Positions 34,327-42,815 are shown, counted from the first letter of the stretch. The stretch: DNA of 64,000 nt from S5-A14a sp050908895 (GCA_050908895.1 CP171222.1:1488001-1552000); one strand, 5' to 3'. Notes: a model not told the origin generated them from the letters alone. A program made the numbers and translations.

Positions 34327-34539
34327 TTATGCATTGCCTGTGGCAGCATTATTCTCTCTGTGCTCTGCTACAATATTCTTGTAGCAAGGGAAACAGAAAG
34401 ATCTACCATTGCCATAAGGGCATGGATGCTTGCAATTACAAGGTGTAACTGGACCAAGCTTTGGTGATACACTGTGAGGTACTCTGGAAATGCCGTTTTT
34501 ATTGAAATTCTTCTGAACTTTCATATATTTCTTACTCAT
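34327..34539 (-). CDS. Small Cys-rich protein
   Basis: The protein has 70 residues with basic N-terminus MSKKYMKVQKNFNKNGISRV and a cysteine cluster CNCKHPCPYGNGRSFCFPCY, likely to bind zinc. It lies just upstream of the RepA_N gene in the same direction with a gap of about 10 bp, so they are probably co-transcribed. Function unknown. Confidence 0.6.
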   Translation of the reverse strand: MSKKYMKVQKNFNKNGISRVPHSVSPKLGPVTPCNCKHPCPYGNGRSFCFPCYKNIVAEHRENNAATGNA

Positions 34540-34563
34540 CTTAGATATCTCCTTTCGCTCAAT

Positions 34564-34597
34564 GAAAAAGGCTCCGAAGCTGTTAAGCTCCGAAGCC
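34564..34597 (-). terminator. Rho-independent terminator after the HTH gene at 34,604
   Basis: GGCTCCGAAGC (34570-34580) and GCTCCGAAGCC (34587-34597) pair over 11 bp with two G-U pairs in RNA, followed in the minus direction by TTTTTCATT. It separates the regulator gene from the small Cys-rich/RepA_N operon. Confidence 0.75.
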
Positions 34598-34603
34598 CTA
34601 TCA

Positions 34604-34897
34604 TTACCTGCACTCTTTTCGTAAGTGCTGTTTTTTTATTAAATTGCCTTTTTCAATTTCGTTCCTGACTTTGTACTTAGCCAGGTCATACACATAATCC
34701 GGTGCTTTAGAAAGGCCTAGTTCCCAATCCTGCATGGTTCTATAAGGTATCCCCATCCATTCAGCGAACTCTTTTCTGTTCATGCCAGTCTCTTTCCTGA
34801 GAGAAACAAAATTCTCAGAAGTGGCTGACTTTTGCACATCTTCCAGCCCAGATTTTTTCTTTTGGAGATTGCTTCTGACAGATGATTTACCAGACAT
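34604..34897 (-). CDS. HTH DNA-binding protein of the YRTMQ-WELG type
   Basis: The protein has 97 residues. The HTH (about 30-75) reads NFVSLRKETGMNRKEFAEWM, then GIPYRTMQDWELG. The first 28 residues are basic and probably disordered. It overlaps the stop of the DUF5688 gene by one base and is likely co-transcribed with it. A paralogue with the same core (GIPYRTMQEWELG) lies at 37,639-37,848; the two may share operators. Confidence 0.78.
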   Translation of the reverse strand: MSGKSSVRSNLQKKKSGLEDVQKSATSENFVSLRKETGMNRKEFAEWMGIPYRTMQDWELGLSKAPDYVYDLAKYKVRNEIEKGNLIKKQHLRKECR

Positions 34898-35952
34898 TAT
34901 AGAGAAGCCTCATGCTTCTTGATTGCAGCCTTTGTAGCTACATCCTTTGCCGGATCTTTCTTTGCAATCTCCTGTTTCTTTTCTTTTAGATCTCCAAGGA
35001 CAGAATCCTTATCAGTTGCATCATGTTCAGCCTCACGCTGACGTTCTTCATACTTATCAGCCAACTCAAAAATATGATTCTTGCTGTCGTAATGATAAAC
35101 ATGATCTGTAAGCTGATCCGCAGGTTCCACCTGAGTCGCATTAACCTCTTTGACCATGTTTTCCAGCTCTTTGGCTGTCATCTGGCCATTGTCCTTCACT
35201 AACAGCACTTCATGGATACTGCTTGGAAGAACGAAAAAGTCACCACCCATCTTCTGTGCTGCATCCTCCATGAAATTCGGATATGCGATAACACCGGCTC
35301 CGTGGATCTTATCCGGAACTGTAGCAACAAACATCTGCTCATCTTCCGGTGCGACCTCAGGAATCATGCCAGGTGCAAGCTCGCTCATCACTTCAGACAT
35401 ACCTCTGATTTCAGAAGGTCTGATCTCAGGTGCATTCTCCATGGCATCCGCACGAAGCTGTTCCTTGCTAATGCCGTACTGATCAAGCAACTGATTGGTA
35501 ACAAGGATTGTTCCATTACCGGAATCTGTCTGATCAAGCACAAAGCGATAAACAACAGCCATATCCTCCATTCTTTCATGAGGTACGCTCTCAAGAAGTT
35601 CCGCATTCTTCTCTGCAGAAACCACTTCCATAGAAAGCTTGCTCTTCATCTGCTCATAATCAGAAAGCGACTCCAGATCGACCTGAGGAGATTCACGGAA
35701 TCCCTTCTCTACTGCATCAGCAAAATGCTCTGCAATCTCAGGAATCGGAGTTCCATTTTCATAAGCAGCAAATGCCTTTTCAACGCTGATGTTCACTTCA
35801 ATAGAACTGTCCGTAGGTCTTACTGTGATAGCATCATAGCTTTCATTCATCTTATCTACTCTTCGAGCAGTAAGTTCAACATCAGCTCCTCTAACAGCAA
35901 GTTCAGCCTTCAAAGCATCCTGGAAACCTTCTTTGAAACGTTCATAATCCAT
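34897..35952 (-). CDS. DUF5688-family protein
   Basis: The protein has 351 residues: MDYERFKEGFQDALKAELAV, then DAITVRPTDSSIEVNISVEK and a long central domain (MAVVYRFVLDQTDSGNGTIL; GGDFFVLPSSIHEVLLVKDN), ending in a Lys/Glu/Asp-rich tail. This matches DUF5688 proteins frequent in Clostridia mobile elements; function unknown. The start at 35952 follows AAAAGGAGAAAATTGA. Confidence 0.75.
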   Translation of the reverse strand: MDYERFKEGFQDALKAELAVRGADVELTARRVDKMNESYDAITVRPTDSSIEVNISVEKAFAAYENGTPIPEIAEHFADAVEKGFRESPQVDLESLSDYEQMKSKLSMEVVSAEKNAELLESVPHERMEDMAVVYRFVLDQTDSGNGTILVTNQLLDQYGISKEQLRADAMENAPEIRPSEIRGMSEVMSELAPGMIPEVAPEDEQMFVATVPDKIHGAGVIAYPNFMEDAAQKMGGDFFVLPSSIHEVLLVKDNGQMTAKELENMVKEVNATQVEPADQLTDHVYHYDSKNHIFELADKYEERQREAEHDATDKDSVLGDLKEKKQEIAKKDPAKDVATKAAIKKHEASL

Positions 35953-36020
35953 ATTCAATTTTCTCCTTTTCTTTGACAGTTTTAATAGAAACACCGGCGC
36001 GCGCTTTCCGGTTTCGGACA

Positions 36021-36070
36021 ACAAAAAAAGCGCCACACACGACCTTGAGGGTTGGTCATGCAATGACGCT
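36021..36070 (-). terminator. Terminator-like hairpin before the DUF5688 gene
   Basis: AGCGCCACA (36029-36037) and TGACGCT (36064-36070) form the outer stem, with an inner GACC/GGTC stem, followed in the minus direction by seven T. It lies in the leader between the EEP nuclease gene and DUF5688. A second 9-bp hairpin (ACAAGTGAG 36104-36112 with CTCACTTGT 36129-36137) lies just upstream. Confidence 0.65.
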
Positions 36071-36183
36071 TGTATCTGCTTCCTATTCTTCTGCAAAAGA
36101 AAAACAAGTGAGTGGCTTTTGTTTACCTCTCACTTGTCTATGATAATAATAGCACCGTTAAATCTATAAGAAAAGTGCTAATG

Positions 36184-36229
36184 TCGGTCGAGACGAGACA
36201 AAACGAGTCAAAACGAGACAATATCGGTC
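36184..36229. repeat. Iteron-like 10-bp repeats
   Basis: Three consecutive decamers, AGACGAGACA (36191-36200), AAACGAGTCA (36201-36210) and AAACGAGACA (36211-36220), are flanked on both sides by TCGGTC (36184-36189 and 36224-36229). The exact 10-bp period places every copy on the same face of the helix. They could bind the RepA_N initiator or a regulator. Confidence 0.6.
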
Positions 36230-36235
36230 AGATCT

Positions 36236-37345
36236 CTATTTTGCGTCTATTTTATAAATCATATCTCCAGTATTCCAGATATTCATAATTCCAAATAAAG
36301 GATTTGACCCTTCAGTCCATATCCATCCTTGATAACTTGTGTCATATCCATTGTAGCCTTCAGTAACTATTTCAAATTCCGCACTTGGAAATTTTTCTTT
36401 ATATTCATCCAAAGAATAACTTCTCCCTGAAAACGACCTTTCTCCGTCATATCCATATGGATTATCAAACACCATAATGTTGCATTCTCCAACATCGGTC
36501 TTTGTAAATTCAATTACACCAGAATAACTTCTTTCTTCATCCTGCTTATACTGAAAGATTCTATCCATTGTTAACTGCAAACTATTCTGGTTAACTTCAA
36601 GCTTTTGAATTCTACTATCATGTAAACTTAGATGAATATTATTTGATCTATCCCTTATGTAATTTTGCTTTTCAGAACATGAATCAAGTTCAAAAGATAA
36701 AATATTATGGTCCGAAGCAAATGTCTCTATAAACTTGAAAGCAATCCTTTTTGAATCTATTGATTTTCTTATGAATATCTGATCTATTGTTGTCTGTCCA
36801 GGCTTGTAAGTAATTACTTCATCAGACACTAAGCCTCTGTATTCATCACTATTTGATAATACACTAAGCCAATCCTGATCATTGAAATCACCCAAAATAA
36901 TATCAGCCTCTTTTAGCTGAAATTCCTTACTAATTTGTTTTTTGATATCAACATCTGTATTATGCAAGCCAAGTAGCAGTATATTTTTATCAGAATGTTT
37001 CATTTTTATATATTTGTTTGGGAATATTGCCTCAGCCGGCAAATCCACTTTGTTCCATCCACTGTCTTTAAATGTAATTGCAACTACATTGCTCCTGCAC
37101 ATCTTATAATCACTATTAGCGAATATCTCATATCTAGACTGTTCAAATAGCTGCCCCACATTGATATACTGGTTATCAATAAACTCTTGTACAACCACAA
37201 TATCATCTCTTCCAGTCAAAAGGCTATCCACAATCTCTTTAATCTTTGTCTTAAAATCAAGATTCCGCGGATTATAATACCCACCTTCCTGCAGTGATCC
37301 ATATGCTCCGCAAAACTTATTGATATTAAAGCTTGAAATTCTCAT
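36236..37345 (-). CDS. EEP-superfamily nuclease/phosphatase fused to an unknown C-terminal domain
   Basis: The protein has 369 residues. Residues 1-220 are an endonuclease/exonuclease/phosphatase domain with a full set of active-site residues: Asn7/Asn9 (SFNINKF), Glu54 (VVVQEF), His128 (LLGLHNTDVD), Asp153/Asn155 (LGDFNDQD), Asp188 (TTIDQIFI) and Asp212/His213 (ASDHNILSF). Residues ~225-369 are Tyr/Gly-rich and probably beta-rich (LHDSRIQKLEVN; FDNPYGYDGERSFSGRSYSL), unlike standard EEP tails. No signal peptide is seen, so it acts in the cytosol. It ends an operon with an HTH repressor and a membrane protein. The substrate is unknown. Confidence 0.8.
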   Translation of the reverse strand: MRISSFNINKFCGAYGSLQEGGYYNPRNLDFKTKIKEIVDSLLTGRDDIVVVQEFIDNQYINVGQLFEQSRYEIFANSDYKMCRSNVVAITFKDSGWNKVDLPAEAIFPNKYIKMKHSDKNILLLGLHNTDVDIKKQISKEFQLKEADIILGDFNDQDWLSVLSNSDEYRGLVSDEVITYKPGQTTIDQIFIRKSIDSKRIAFKFIETFASDHNILSFELDSCSEKQNYIRDRSNNIHLSLHDSRIQKLEVNQNSLQLTMDRIFQYKQDEERSYSGVIEFTKTDVGECNIMVFDNPYGYDGERSFSGRSYSLDEYKEKFPSAEFEIVTEGYNGYDTSYQGWIWTEGSNPLFGIMNIWNTGDMIYKIDAK

Positions 37346-37364
37346 TTATAAATTCTCCTAAGCA

Positions 37365-37673
37365 TTATATTCTTGCCAATAACTCTTTTAAACATCCAAT
37401 TCCTTCAGCTCCCCAAATGGTCAAAGCCTGAGGAACCACAGCAACAATAATACCTACTATAACGCCCTGCCATCCAAGAGATGCAGATCCATTAATAAAC
37501 GAACAGATACCACCAATCACAAAGAAAACTCCCAGCACCCAGCATACAAGATTTGTTAGGCCGCCAATAAAACCAATTGCAAGCATCAGCAATGTAAGAA
37601 CTGCCTGTACCGGCAATAATGCGATTCTAAGGATAAATCTAAAAGCTGTTCCAATACCATACAATACTGTCAT
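37365..37673 (-). CDS. Small membrane protein of the nuclease operon
   Basis: The protein has 102 residues starting MTVLYGIGTAFRFILRI and three hydrophobic helices (about 10-28, 33-58, 70-92). It resembles small membrane proteins common in conjugative elements (CD1845-like), but the match is loose. It overlaps the 3' end of the HTH gene and lies 19 bp before the EEP gene, so the three are probably one operon. Confidence 0.62.
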   Translation of the reverse strand: MTVLYGIGTAFRFILRIALLPVQAVLTLLMLAIGFIGGLTNLVCWVLGVFFVIGGICSFINGSASLGWQGVIVGIIVAVVPQALTIWGAEGIGCLKELLARI

Positions 37674-37848
37674 TATAGGGTCCCTCCATCTGAACCTTAT
37701 AAGCAATCAAACGAAGTACATATTCTAGCATTGCCCTACGGCCAAGTTCCCATTCCTGCATAGTTCTATATGGAATACCAAGCCAGGCAGAAAAATCCTT
37801 TCTATTCATTCCAGACTGCGCTCTAATCATCTTAAACGCATATGCCAT
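37639..37848 (-). CDS. HTH repressor-like protein of the YRTMQ-WELG type
   Basis: The protein has about 69 residues: MAYAFKMIRAQSGMNRKDFS, then WLGIPYRTMQEWELGRR. It is a paralogue of the protein at 34,604. The ATG at 37848 overlaps the stop of the preceding 34-residue ORF. It is the obvious candidate to bind the palindrome in the promoter spacer at 37,990-38,008. Confidence 0.72.
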   Translation of the reverse strand: MAYAFKMIRAQSGMNRKDFSAWLGIPYRTMQEWELGRRAMLEYVLRLIAYKVQMEGPYNDSIVWYWNSF

Positions 37849-37936
37849 CTTCCAGCTGTACAGCATCAGCGTCTGTTTTATCTATTTTTTCCACTTCAAT
37901 ATCTATACCTTCAATGCTATATATTTTCTTATCCAT
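37832..37936 (-). CDS. 34-residue ORF heading the nuclease operon
   Basis: MDKKIYSIEGIDIEVEKIDK, then TDADAVQLEDGICV, starts at an ATG behind AGGTGGTAGTGCC. It is acidic, its stop overlaps the start of the HTH gene, and it is the first ORF after a strong promoter. It may be a real small protein or a coupling leader. No family is recognised. Confidence 0.5.
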   Translation of the reverse strand: MDKKIYSIEGIDIEVEKIDKTDADAVQLEDGICV

Positions 37937-37956
37937 GGCACTACCACCTATATTAA

Positions 37957-38013
37957 TGTAGTCAATGCGTATATTTTTATCTTTATTATATGTAGTCATT
38001 GACTACATGTCAA
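37957..38013 (-). promoter_or_regulatory. Consensus promoter with a palindromic operator filling the spacer
   Basis: On the minus strand TTGACA (38013-38008) and TATAAT (37990-37985) are separated by exactly 17 bp, a perfect sigma-A promoter. The 19-bp palindrome ATGTAGTCA-T-TGACTACAT (37990-38008) fills the spacer. A further half-site TGTAGTCA lies at 37957-37964, downstream of the start point. It drives the 34-residue ORF/HTH/membrane/EEP operon. Confidence 0.82.
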
Positions 38014-38014
38014 T

Positions 38015-38056
38015 ATATAAAAATACCCGCAAAGCAGGTACAATCTGCAATGCGGG
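38015..38056 (-). terminator. Rho-independent terminator after the XRE gene at 38,079
   Basis: CCCGCA (38026-38031) pairs with TGCGGG (38051-38056), with an inner GCAG/CTGC stem, followed in the minus direction by TATTTTTATAT. It insulates the nuclease operon promoter from read-through. Confidence 0.78.
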
Positions 38057-38078
38057 CATCATGAGTCTTATTCAGTTT

Positions 38079-38414
38079 TTAAAGCAATCCTTCAACCTTA
38101 CGCTTTATTACCCAATAAACATCTTCAATATCACGATCAGATAATTTCTCAAGTAATTTAAAGAAAGAACTGTACTTAGCTGCAAGTCTCTGCTCTTCAC
38201 CGGCTTCTGTAAATTCCAGGAACAGTAATTCTCTTACATCAACTTCATAAATACGAGAGAACTGTGCAAGTTCATCAGCAGATAAATTTCTCTGTGCCGC
38301 TTCAATCTGACTGATAGCTCTCTTATTCAACTTCATAAGATTAGCTGCTTCATCCTGTGACAATCCTGCTTTCACACGTGCTTCTTTAAGCTTCTTAGCT
38401 GTAAATTCCGACAT
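38079..38414 (-). CDS. XRE-family regulator at the element edge
   Basis: The protein has 111 residues. The HTH_3 domain is at about 8-62 (KLKEARVKAGLSQDEAANLM, then LNKRAISQIEAAQRNLSADE), and a C-terminal helical part (SSFFKLLEKLSDRDIEDVYW) probably dimerises. Such regulators are often followed by an ImmA peptidase, absent here. It is the last gene of the accessory region before ppdK. Two operator-like palindromes precede it. Confidence 0.85.
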   Translation of the reverse strand: MSEFTAKKLKEARVKAGLSQDEAANLMKLNKRAISQIEAAQRNLSADELAQFSRIYEVDVRELLFLEFTEAGEEQRLAAKYSSFFKLLEKLSDRDIEDVYWVIKRKVEGLL

Positions 38415-38432
38415 TTTTAAACCTCCTTCAAA

Positions 38433-38492
38433 GTTTCGATTTTCGAAACAAAATCAAAAATGTGCCATTTTTCGTGTTACGATTTTCGAAAC
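38433..38492 (-). promoter_or_regulatory. Two operator palindromes upstream of the XRE gene
   Basis: GTTTCGATTTTCGAAAC (38433-38449) and GTTACGATTTTCGAAAC (38476-38492) differ by one base, with starts 43 bp apart, directly upstream of the ribosome site AAGGAGG. They are probably the autoregulatory sites of the XRE protein. The rest of the 323-bp gap before ppdK holds the ppdK terminator and probably the element boundary, which I could not fix. Confidence 0.72.
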
Positions 38493-38575
38493 AAATGCTT
38501 CGAATTTTTGTCGAATGCAGTCAACAATTTCTTGTGTCTAGCTCTCATTACAGCCTGGTTGAAATTATTTTTGTG

Positions 38576-38606
38576 TAAAAAAATATAAGGTGTCTTTGCA
38601 GACACC
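38576..38606 (-). terminator. Terminator of the ppdK transcript
   Basis: GGTGTCT (38589-38595) and AGACACC (38600-38606) form a perfect 7-bp stem with a TTGC loop, followed in the minus direction by TTATATTTTTTT. It lies 132 bp after the ppdK stop and marks the end of chromosomal transcription next to the mobile region. Confidence 0.82.
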
Positions 38607-38737
38607 CTATACTAGGAATAGCTTTATTTCAAGCTTTTCGGGAAATCTGAACCAGTTTTTCTTATGATAAATCTTTGTAGATTGTCTCATGAAATCTTTC
38701 GAGATTTCAAATGTTCCCAAAAAACAACTTGTCTCGC

Positions 38738-41365
38738 TTACTGATGTGACTCGGCGATAGCAGCCTGTGCTGCTGCAAGTCTAGCAATAGGAACTCTAAA
38801 CGGTGAACAGCTTACATAGTTTAAACCAACTTTATGGCAGAATTCAATAGACTTTGGATTTCCACCATGTTCCCCACATATTCCCAGCTTTATATTAGGT
38901 CTTGTCTTCTTGCCTAAATCTACTGCAATTTCAACTAGCTTACCAACACCTGATTGATCAATTGACTGGAACGGATCTTCTGCTAAGATTTTTTTATCTA
39001 CATATTCCTTAATCAAATCTCCTGTATCATCTCTTGAGAATCCAAAGGTTAGCTGAGTGAGGTCATTTGTACCAAATGAAAAGAACTCTGCTTCTTTTGC
39101 AATTTCGTCTGCTGTTATAGCAGCCCTTGGCATTTCAATCATAGTCCCAACAAGATATTTCATTTCAATACCTGCTTCTTCAATGAGTTTATCTGCAGTC
39201 TTAACGATTGTAGATTTAACAAATGCAGTTTCACTTTCTGTAACAACAAGTGGAATCATTATCTCCGGAACAATAGATAGATTCTTTTCTTTTGAAACCT
39301 CAATAGCAGCTCTAATGATTGCTTCTGTCTGCATCTCTGCAATTTCCGGATATGACACAGCGAGTCTGCAACCACGATGTCCCAGCATTGGGTTAAACTC
39401 ATGAAGTTCTATGGACTTCTGAGCAAGCTTTTTGTAAGGGATACCTGTTTTTTCGGCAAGCTCCATTGTCTCTTCTTCTGTATGAGGAAGGAATTCGTGT
39501 AAAGGTGGATCTAGGAGTCTAATTGTAACAGGTCTTTCTTCCATAACTTCGTAAATCCCCTTGAAGTCACTTTTCTGATATGGTAAAAGCTTAGCTAAAG
39601 CTACTCTTCTTTCTTCCTCCGTATCAGCTAGAATCATCTGACGAATTGCAGGAATTCTATCATCTTCAAAGAACATGTGCTCTGTTCTGCAAAGACCAAT
39701 TCCTTCAGCACCGAATTCAATAGCTTGCTTAGCATCTCTTGGATTATCAGCATTTGCACGAACTTTCATTTTTCTAATGCTATCTGCCCACTTCATGATT
39801 GTCATAAAATCACCCTTTAGCTCCGGAGTGACTGTTGCAACTTCACCTTCATAGACCACGCCTGTTGAACCGTTAATTGAAATAAACTCACCTTGAGTGT
39901 ATGTTTTTCCTCCTACAGTTAGAGAACGTCCTTTCTCATTCACAGAGAGTTCTGAACACCCTGCAACACAGCACTTGCCCATTCCACGTGCTACTACAGC
40001 AGCATGCGATGTCATACCACCGCGTGCAGTTAAGATACCTTCAGCTACAACCATTCCCGCTAAATCTTCAGGAGACGTTTCCTGTCTTACAAGAACAACT
40101 TTTTCTCCTCTTTCAGCAGCCTCTACGGCATCTGAAGCAGTAAAATAAATCTTACCGCATGCAGCACCTGGAGATGCCGGTAGTCCTTTTGCCAAAATTT
40201 TAGCATACTTTTCAGCATCAGCATCAAAAGTTGGATGTAAAAGTTGATCTATCTGAGCAGGCTCAATTCTGGAAACAGCTGTCTTTTCATCAATAAGACC
40301 TTCTTCAACCATATCTACAGCAATCTTAAGCGCAGCCGCAGCAGTTCTCTTGCCGTTTCTAGTTTGTAACATGAACAACTTGTTATTTTCAACAGTAAAT
40401 TCCATATCCTGCATGTCTTTATAGTGTTTTTCAAGAATCTGAGCAATTCTCTCAAAATCTTTGTAAACTTCAGGGAAAGTTTCTGCCATTTCTGAGATTG
40501 GTTTAGGTGTTCTGATACCGGCTACAACGTCCTCTCCCTGTGCGTTTACTAGGAACTCTCCAAAAATTTCCTTGCTACCGTCAACTGCTGAACGTGTAAA
40601 CGCGACGCCGGTTCCGGATGTATCCCCCATGTTACCAAATACCATGGACTGTACATTTACAGCTGTGCCTAAATCATCACTTATTTCATTTAACTTTCTA
40701 TACAAAATAGCTCTCTCTGTATTCCATGATCTGAATACAGCCTTAACTGCTTCAAGAAGCTGCTCTTCAGGCTTCTGTGGGAAGTCTTTTCCCAATTCCG
40801 CCTTGTATATAGCTTTGAATCCTTCTATAATTTCTTTTAAATCTCCCGCATTTAAATCAACGTCGAATTCTGCCCCTACTTCTGACTTCTTGTTTTCGAA
40901 GATTTCATCAAATTTTGCTTTGGATATTTCCATCACAACATCTGAGAACATCTGAATGAACCTTCTATAGCTATCGTAAGCAAATCTTGGATTATCTGTA
41001 AGTTTTGCTAATCCTTCTACAGTTTCATCATTAAGTCCCAAATTTAGAATGGTATCCATCATACCCGGCATTGAAATTACTGCACCTGATCTAACGGAAA
41101 CTAGCAATGGGTTTGAGGCATCGCCTAATTTCTTACCGGTAACTTCTTCTAATTCTGCTAATTTTTCTTTAATTTCTTCAACGATCTCAGAAGATATTTC
41201 CTTATTCTCAGCGTAATATCTATTACACGCCTCTGTGGATACGGTAAATCCAAAAGGTACAGGAAGTCCAATCTTAGTCATTTCAGCTAAGTTAGCACCC
41301 TTTCCTCCTAGAATATCCCTCATCTCCTTTGAACCTTCGTTAAATGAATAAACAAATTTTGTCAT
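38738..41365 (-). CDS. ppdK: Pyruvate, phosphate dikinase
   Basis: The enzyme has 875 residues and converts pyruvate, ATP and phosphate to PEP, AMP and PPi, or the reverse in glycolysis of anaerobes. It has the N-terminal nucleotide-binding domain (GGKGANLAEMTKIGLPVPFG), the swivelling domain with the catalytic His in GGMTSHAAVVARGMGKCC, and the C-terminal PEP-binding barrel (FGTNDLTQLTFGFSRDD; LGICGEHGG). Length is normal. It follows glyS by 14 bp and ends the housekeeping block. Confidence 0.97.
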   Translation of the reverse strand: MTKFVYSFNEGSKEMRDILGGKGANLAEMTKIGLPVPFGFTVSTEACNRYYAENKEISSEIVEEIKEKLAELEEVTGKKLGDASNPLLVSVRSGAVISMPGMMDTILNLGLNDETVEGLAKLTDNPRFAYDSYRRFIQMFSDVVMEISKAKFDEIFENKKSEVGAEFDVDLNAGDLKEIIEGFKAIYKAELGKDFPQKPEEQLLEAVKAVFRSWNTERAILYRKLNEISDDLGTAVNVQSMVFGNMGDTSGTGVAFTRSAVDGSKEIFGEFLVNAQGEDVVAGIRTPKPISEMAETFPEVYKDFERIAQILEKHYKDMQDMEFTVENNKLFMLQTRNGKRTAAAALKIAVDMVEEGLIDEKTAVSRIEPAQIDQLLHPTFDADAEKYAKILAKGLPASPGAACGKIYFTASDAVEAAERGEKVVLVRQETSPEDLAGMVVAEGILTARGGMTSHAAVVARGMGKCCVAGCSELSVNEKGRSLTVGGKTYTQGEFISINGSTGVVYEGEVATVTPELKGDFMTIMKWADSIRKMKVRANADNPRDAKQAIEFGAEGIGLCRTEHMFFEDDRIPAIRQMILADTEEERRVALAKLLPYQKSDFKGIYEVMEERPVTIRLLDPPLHEFLPHTEEETMELAEKTGIPYKKLAQKSIELHEFNPMLGHRGCRLAVSYPEIAEMQTEAIIRAAIEVSKEKNLSIVPEIMIPLVVTESETAFVKSTIVKTADKLIEEAGIEMKYLVGTMIEMPRAAITADEIAKEAEFFSFGTNDLTQLTFGFSRDDTGDLIKEYVDKKILAEDPFQSIDQSGVGKLVEIAVDLGKKTRPNIKLGICGEHGGNPKSIEFCHKVGLNYVSCSPFRVPIARLAAAQAAIAESHQ

Positions 41366-41379
41366 CTCTCATTTCTCCT

Positions 41380-42810
41380 TTAAAATTTAAGTTTTTCATT
41401 TATATACTGTTTCACCTGGTCCTTAGGTATTCTCACCTGTTCCATGGTGTCACGGTCTCTTATTGTGACACTACCATCTTCGGCAGAATCAAAGTCAACG
41501 CATATACAGAATGGGGTTCCTATTTCATCCTCTCTTCTGTAACGCTTTCCGATAGAACCTGCTTCATCATAATCTATCATGAAGTCTTTTGCAAGCTCTT
41601 GATATAATTCCATAGCCTCAGAACTTTGTTTCTTTGATAGTGGCAAAACAGCTGCCTTATATGGTGCCAATGCCGGATGTAGCTTTAACAAAGTTCTGGT
41701 ATCTTGTTTCCCATTGCTATCTTCCATGACTTCCTCGCAGTATGCATCTGCTAAAAACGCAAGAGCAACTCTATCTGCTCCCAGAGAAGGCTCAATACAA
41801 AAAGGTATGTATCTTCTCTGAGGATCATCTTTTGGAAGAGAAGTATCAGCATCAGGGTCAACATAAACCATTGATTCTCCGGAAACTCCTTGATGAGCTT
41901 TCAGGTCAAAGTCTGTTCTATTTGCTATTCCCCAAAGTTCTCCCCATCCAAATGGGAATTTAAATTCTATATCTGTAGTTCCATTACTATAATGAGAAAG
42001 TTCCTCCGGCGAATGGTCTCTCATTCTCGTATTTTCAGGTGTCAATCCTAAATCCATAAGCCATTTCATGCAATAGCGCTTCCAATATTCAAACCATTCC
42101 ATGTCAGTTCCAGGCTTACAGAAAAATTCTAACTCCATCTGTTCAAATTCTCTGGTTCTAAAAGTAAAATTCCCCGGAGTAATCTCATTTCTAAATGACT
42201 TTCCTATTTGGGCTATTCCAAAGGGTAGCTTCTTCCTCGATGCCCTTTGAACATTCTTAAAATTGACAAATATTCCCTGAGCGGTTTCAGGTCTGAGATA
42301 AAGTTCTGAGGAGGTTTCTTCAGTAACACCTTGGAAAGTTTTAAACATTAGATTGAACTGTCTAATCGCAGTGAAATCAGTTTTTCCACATTCAGGACAT
42401 TCAATCTTATGCTCAGCGATGTAATCTTCCATTTCTTTATTAGACCATCCGTCAACCACTTCTTCAGGCAAATTATTTACCTGCATATAGTCCTCTATAA
42501 GTTTATCCGCCCTAAATCTTGACTTACATCCTTTACAATCTATAAGTGGATCGGAGAAACCACCAACATGACCTGAAGCGACCCATGTCTGAGGGTTCAT
42601 TAAAATCGCTGCATCAAGCCCGACATTATATGGGCTTTCCTGAACAAATCTCTTCCACCACGCTTTCTTCACGTTATTTTTAAATTCAACGCCTAGAGGT
42701 CCATAATCCCAAGTATTCGCCAAGCCTCCATAAATCTCTGAACCCGGGAAAACATATCCTCTACCTTTTGCTAGTGCAACTAGCTTCTCCATCGTCACAT
42801 CTTTACTCAT
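41380..42810 (-). CDS. glyS: Glycyl-tRNA synthetase, dimeric type
   Basis: The 476-residue class II synthetase is of the single-chain alpha2 type. It shows the N-terminal YGGLANTWDYGPLGVEFKNN, a Cys cluster (CKGCKSRFRAD; CPECGKTDF), motif 2 region (SFRNEITPGNFTFRTREFEQ) and a C-terminal anticodon domain (LPLSKKQSSEAMELYQELAK). It attaches glycine to tRNA-Gly. No T-box leader is seen upstream, since the DUF4342 gene ends 5 bp before it; it depends on the upstream operon. Confidence 0.96.
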   Translation of the reverse strand: MSKDVTMEKLVALAKGRGYVFPGSEIYGGLANTWDYGPLGVEFKNNVKKAWWKRFVQESPYNVGLDAAILMNPQTWVASGHVGGFSDPLIDCKGCKSRFRADKLIEDYMQVNNLPEEVVDGWSNKEMEDYIAEHKIECPECGKTDFTAIRQFNLMFKTFQGVTEETSSELYLRPETAQGIFVNFKNVQRASRKKLPFGIAQIGKSFRNEITPGNFTFRTREFEQMELEFFCKPGTDMEWFEYWKRYCMKWLMDLGLTPENTRMRDHSPEELSHYSNGTTDIEFKFPFGWGELWGIANRTDFDLKAHQGVSGESMVYVDPDADTSLPKDDPQRRYIPFCIEPSLGADRVALAFLADAYCEEVMEDSNGKQDTRTLLKLHPALAPYKAAVLPLSKKQSSEAMELYQELAKDFMIDYDEAGSIGKRYRREDEIGTPFCICVDFDSAEDGSVTIRDRDTMEQVRIPKDQVKQYINEKLKF

Positions 42811-42815
42811 AGCAA

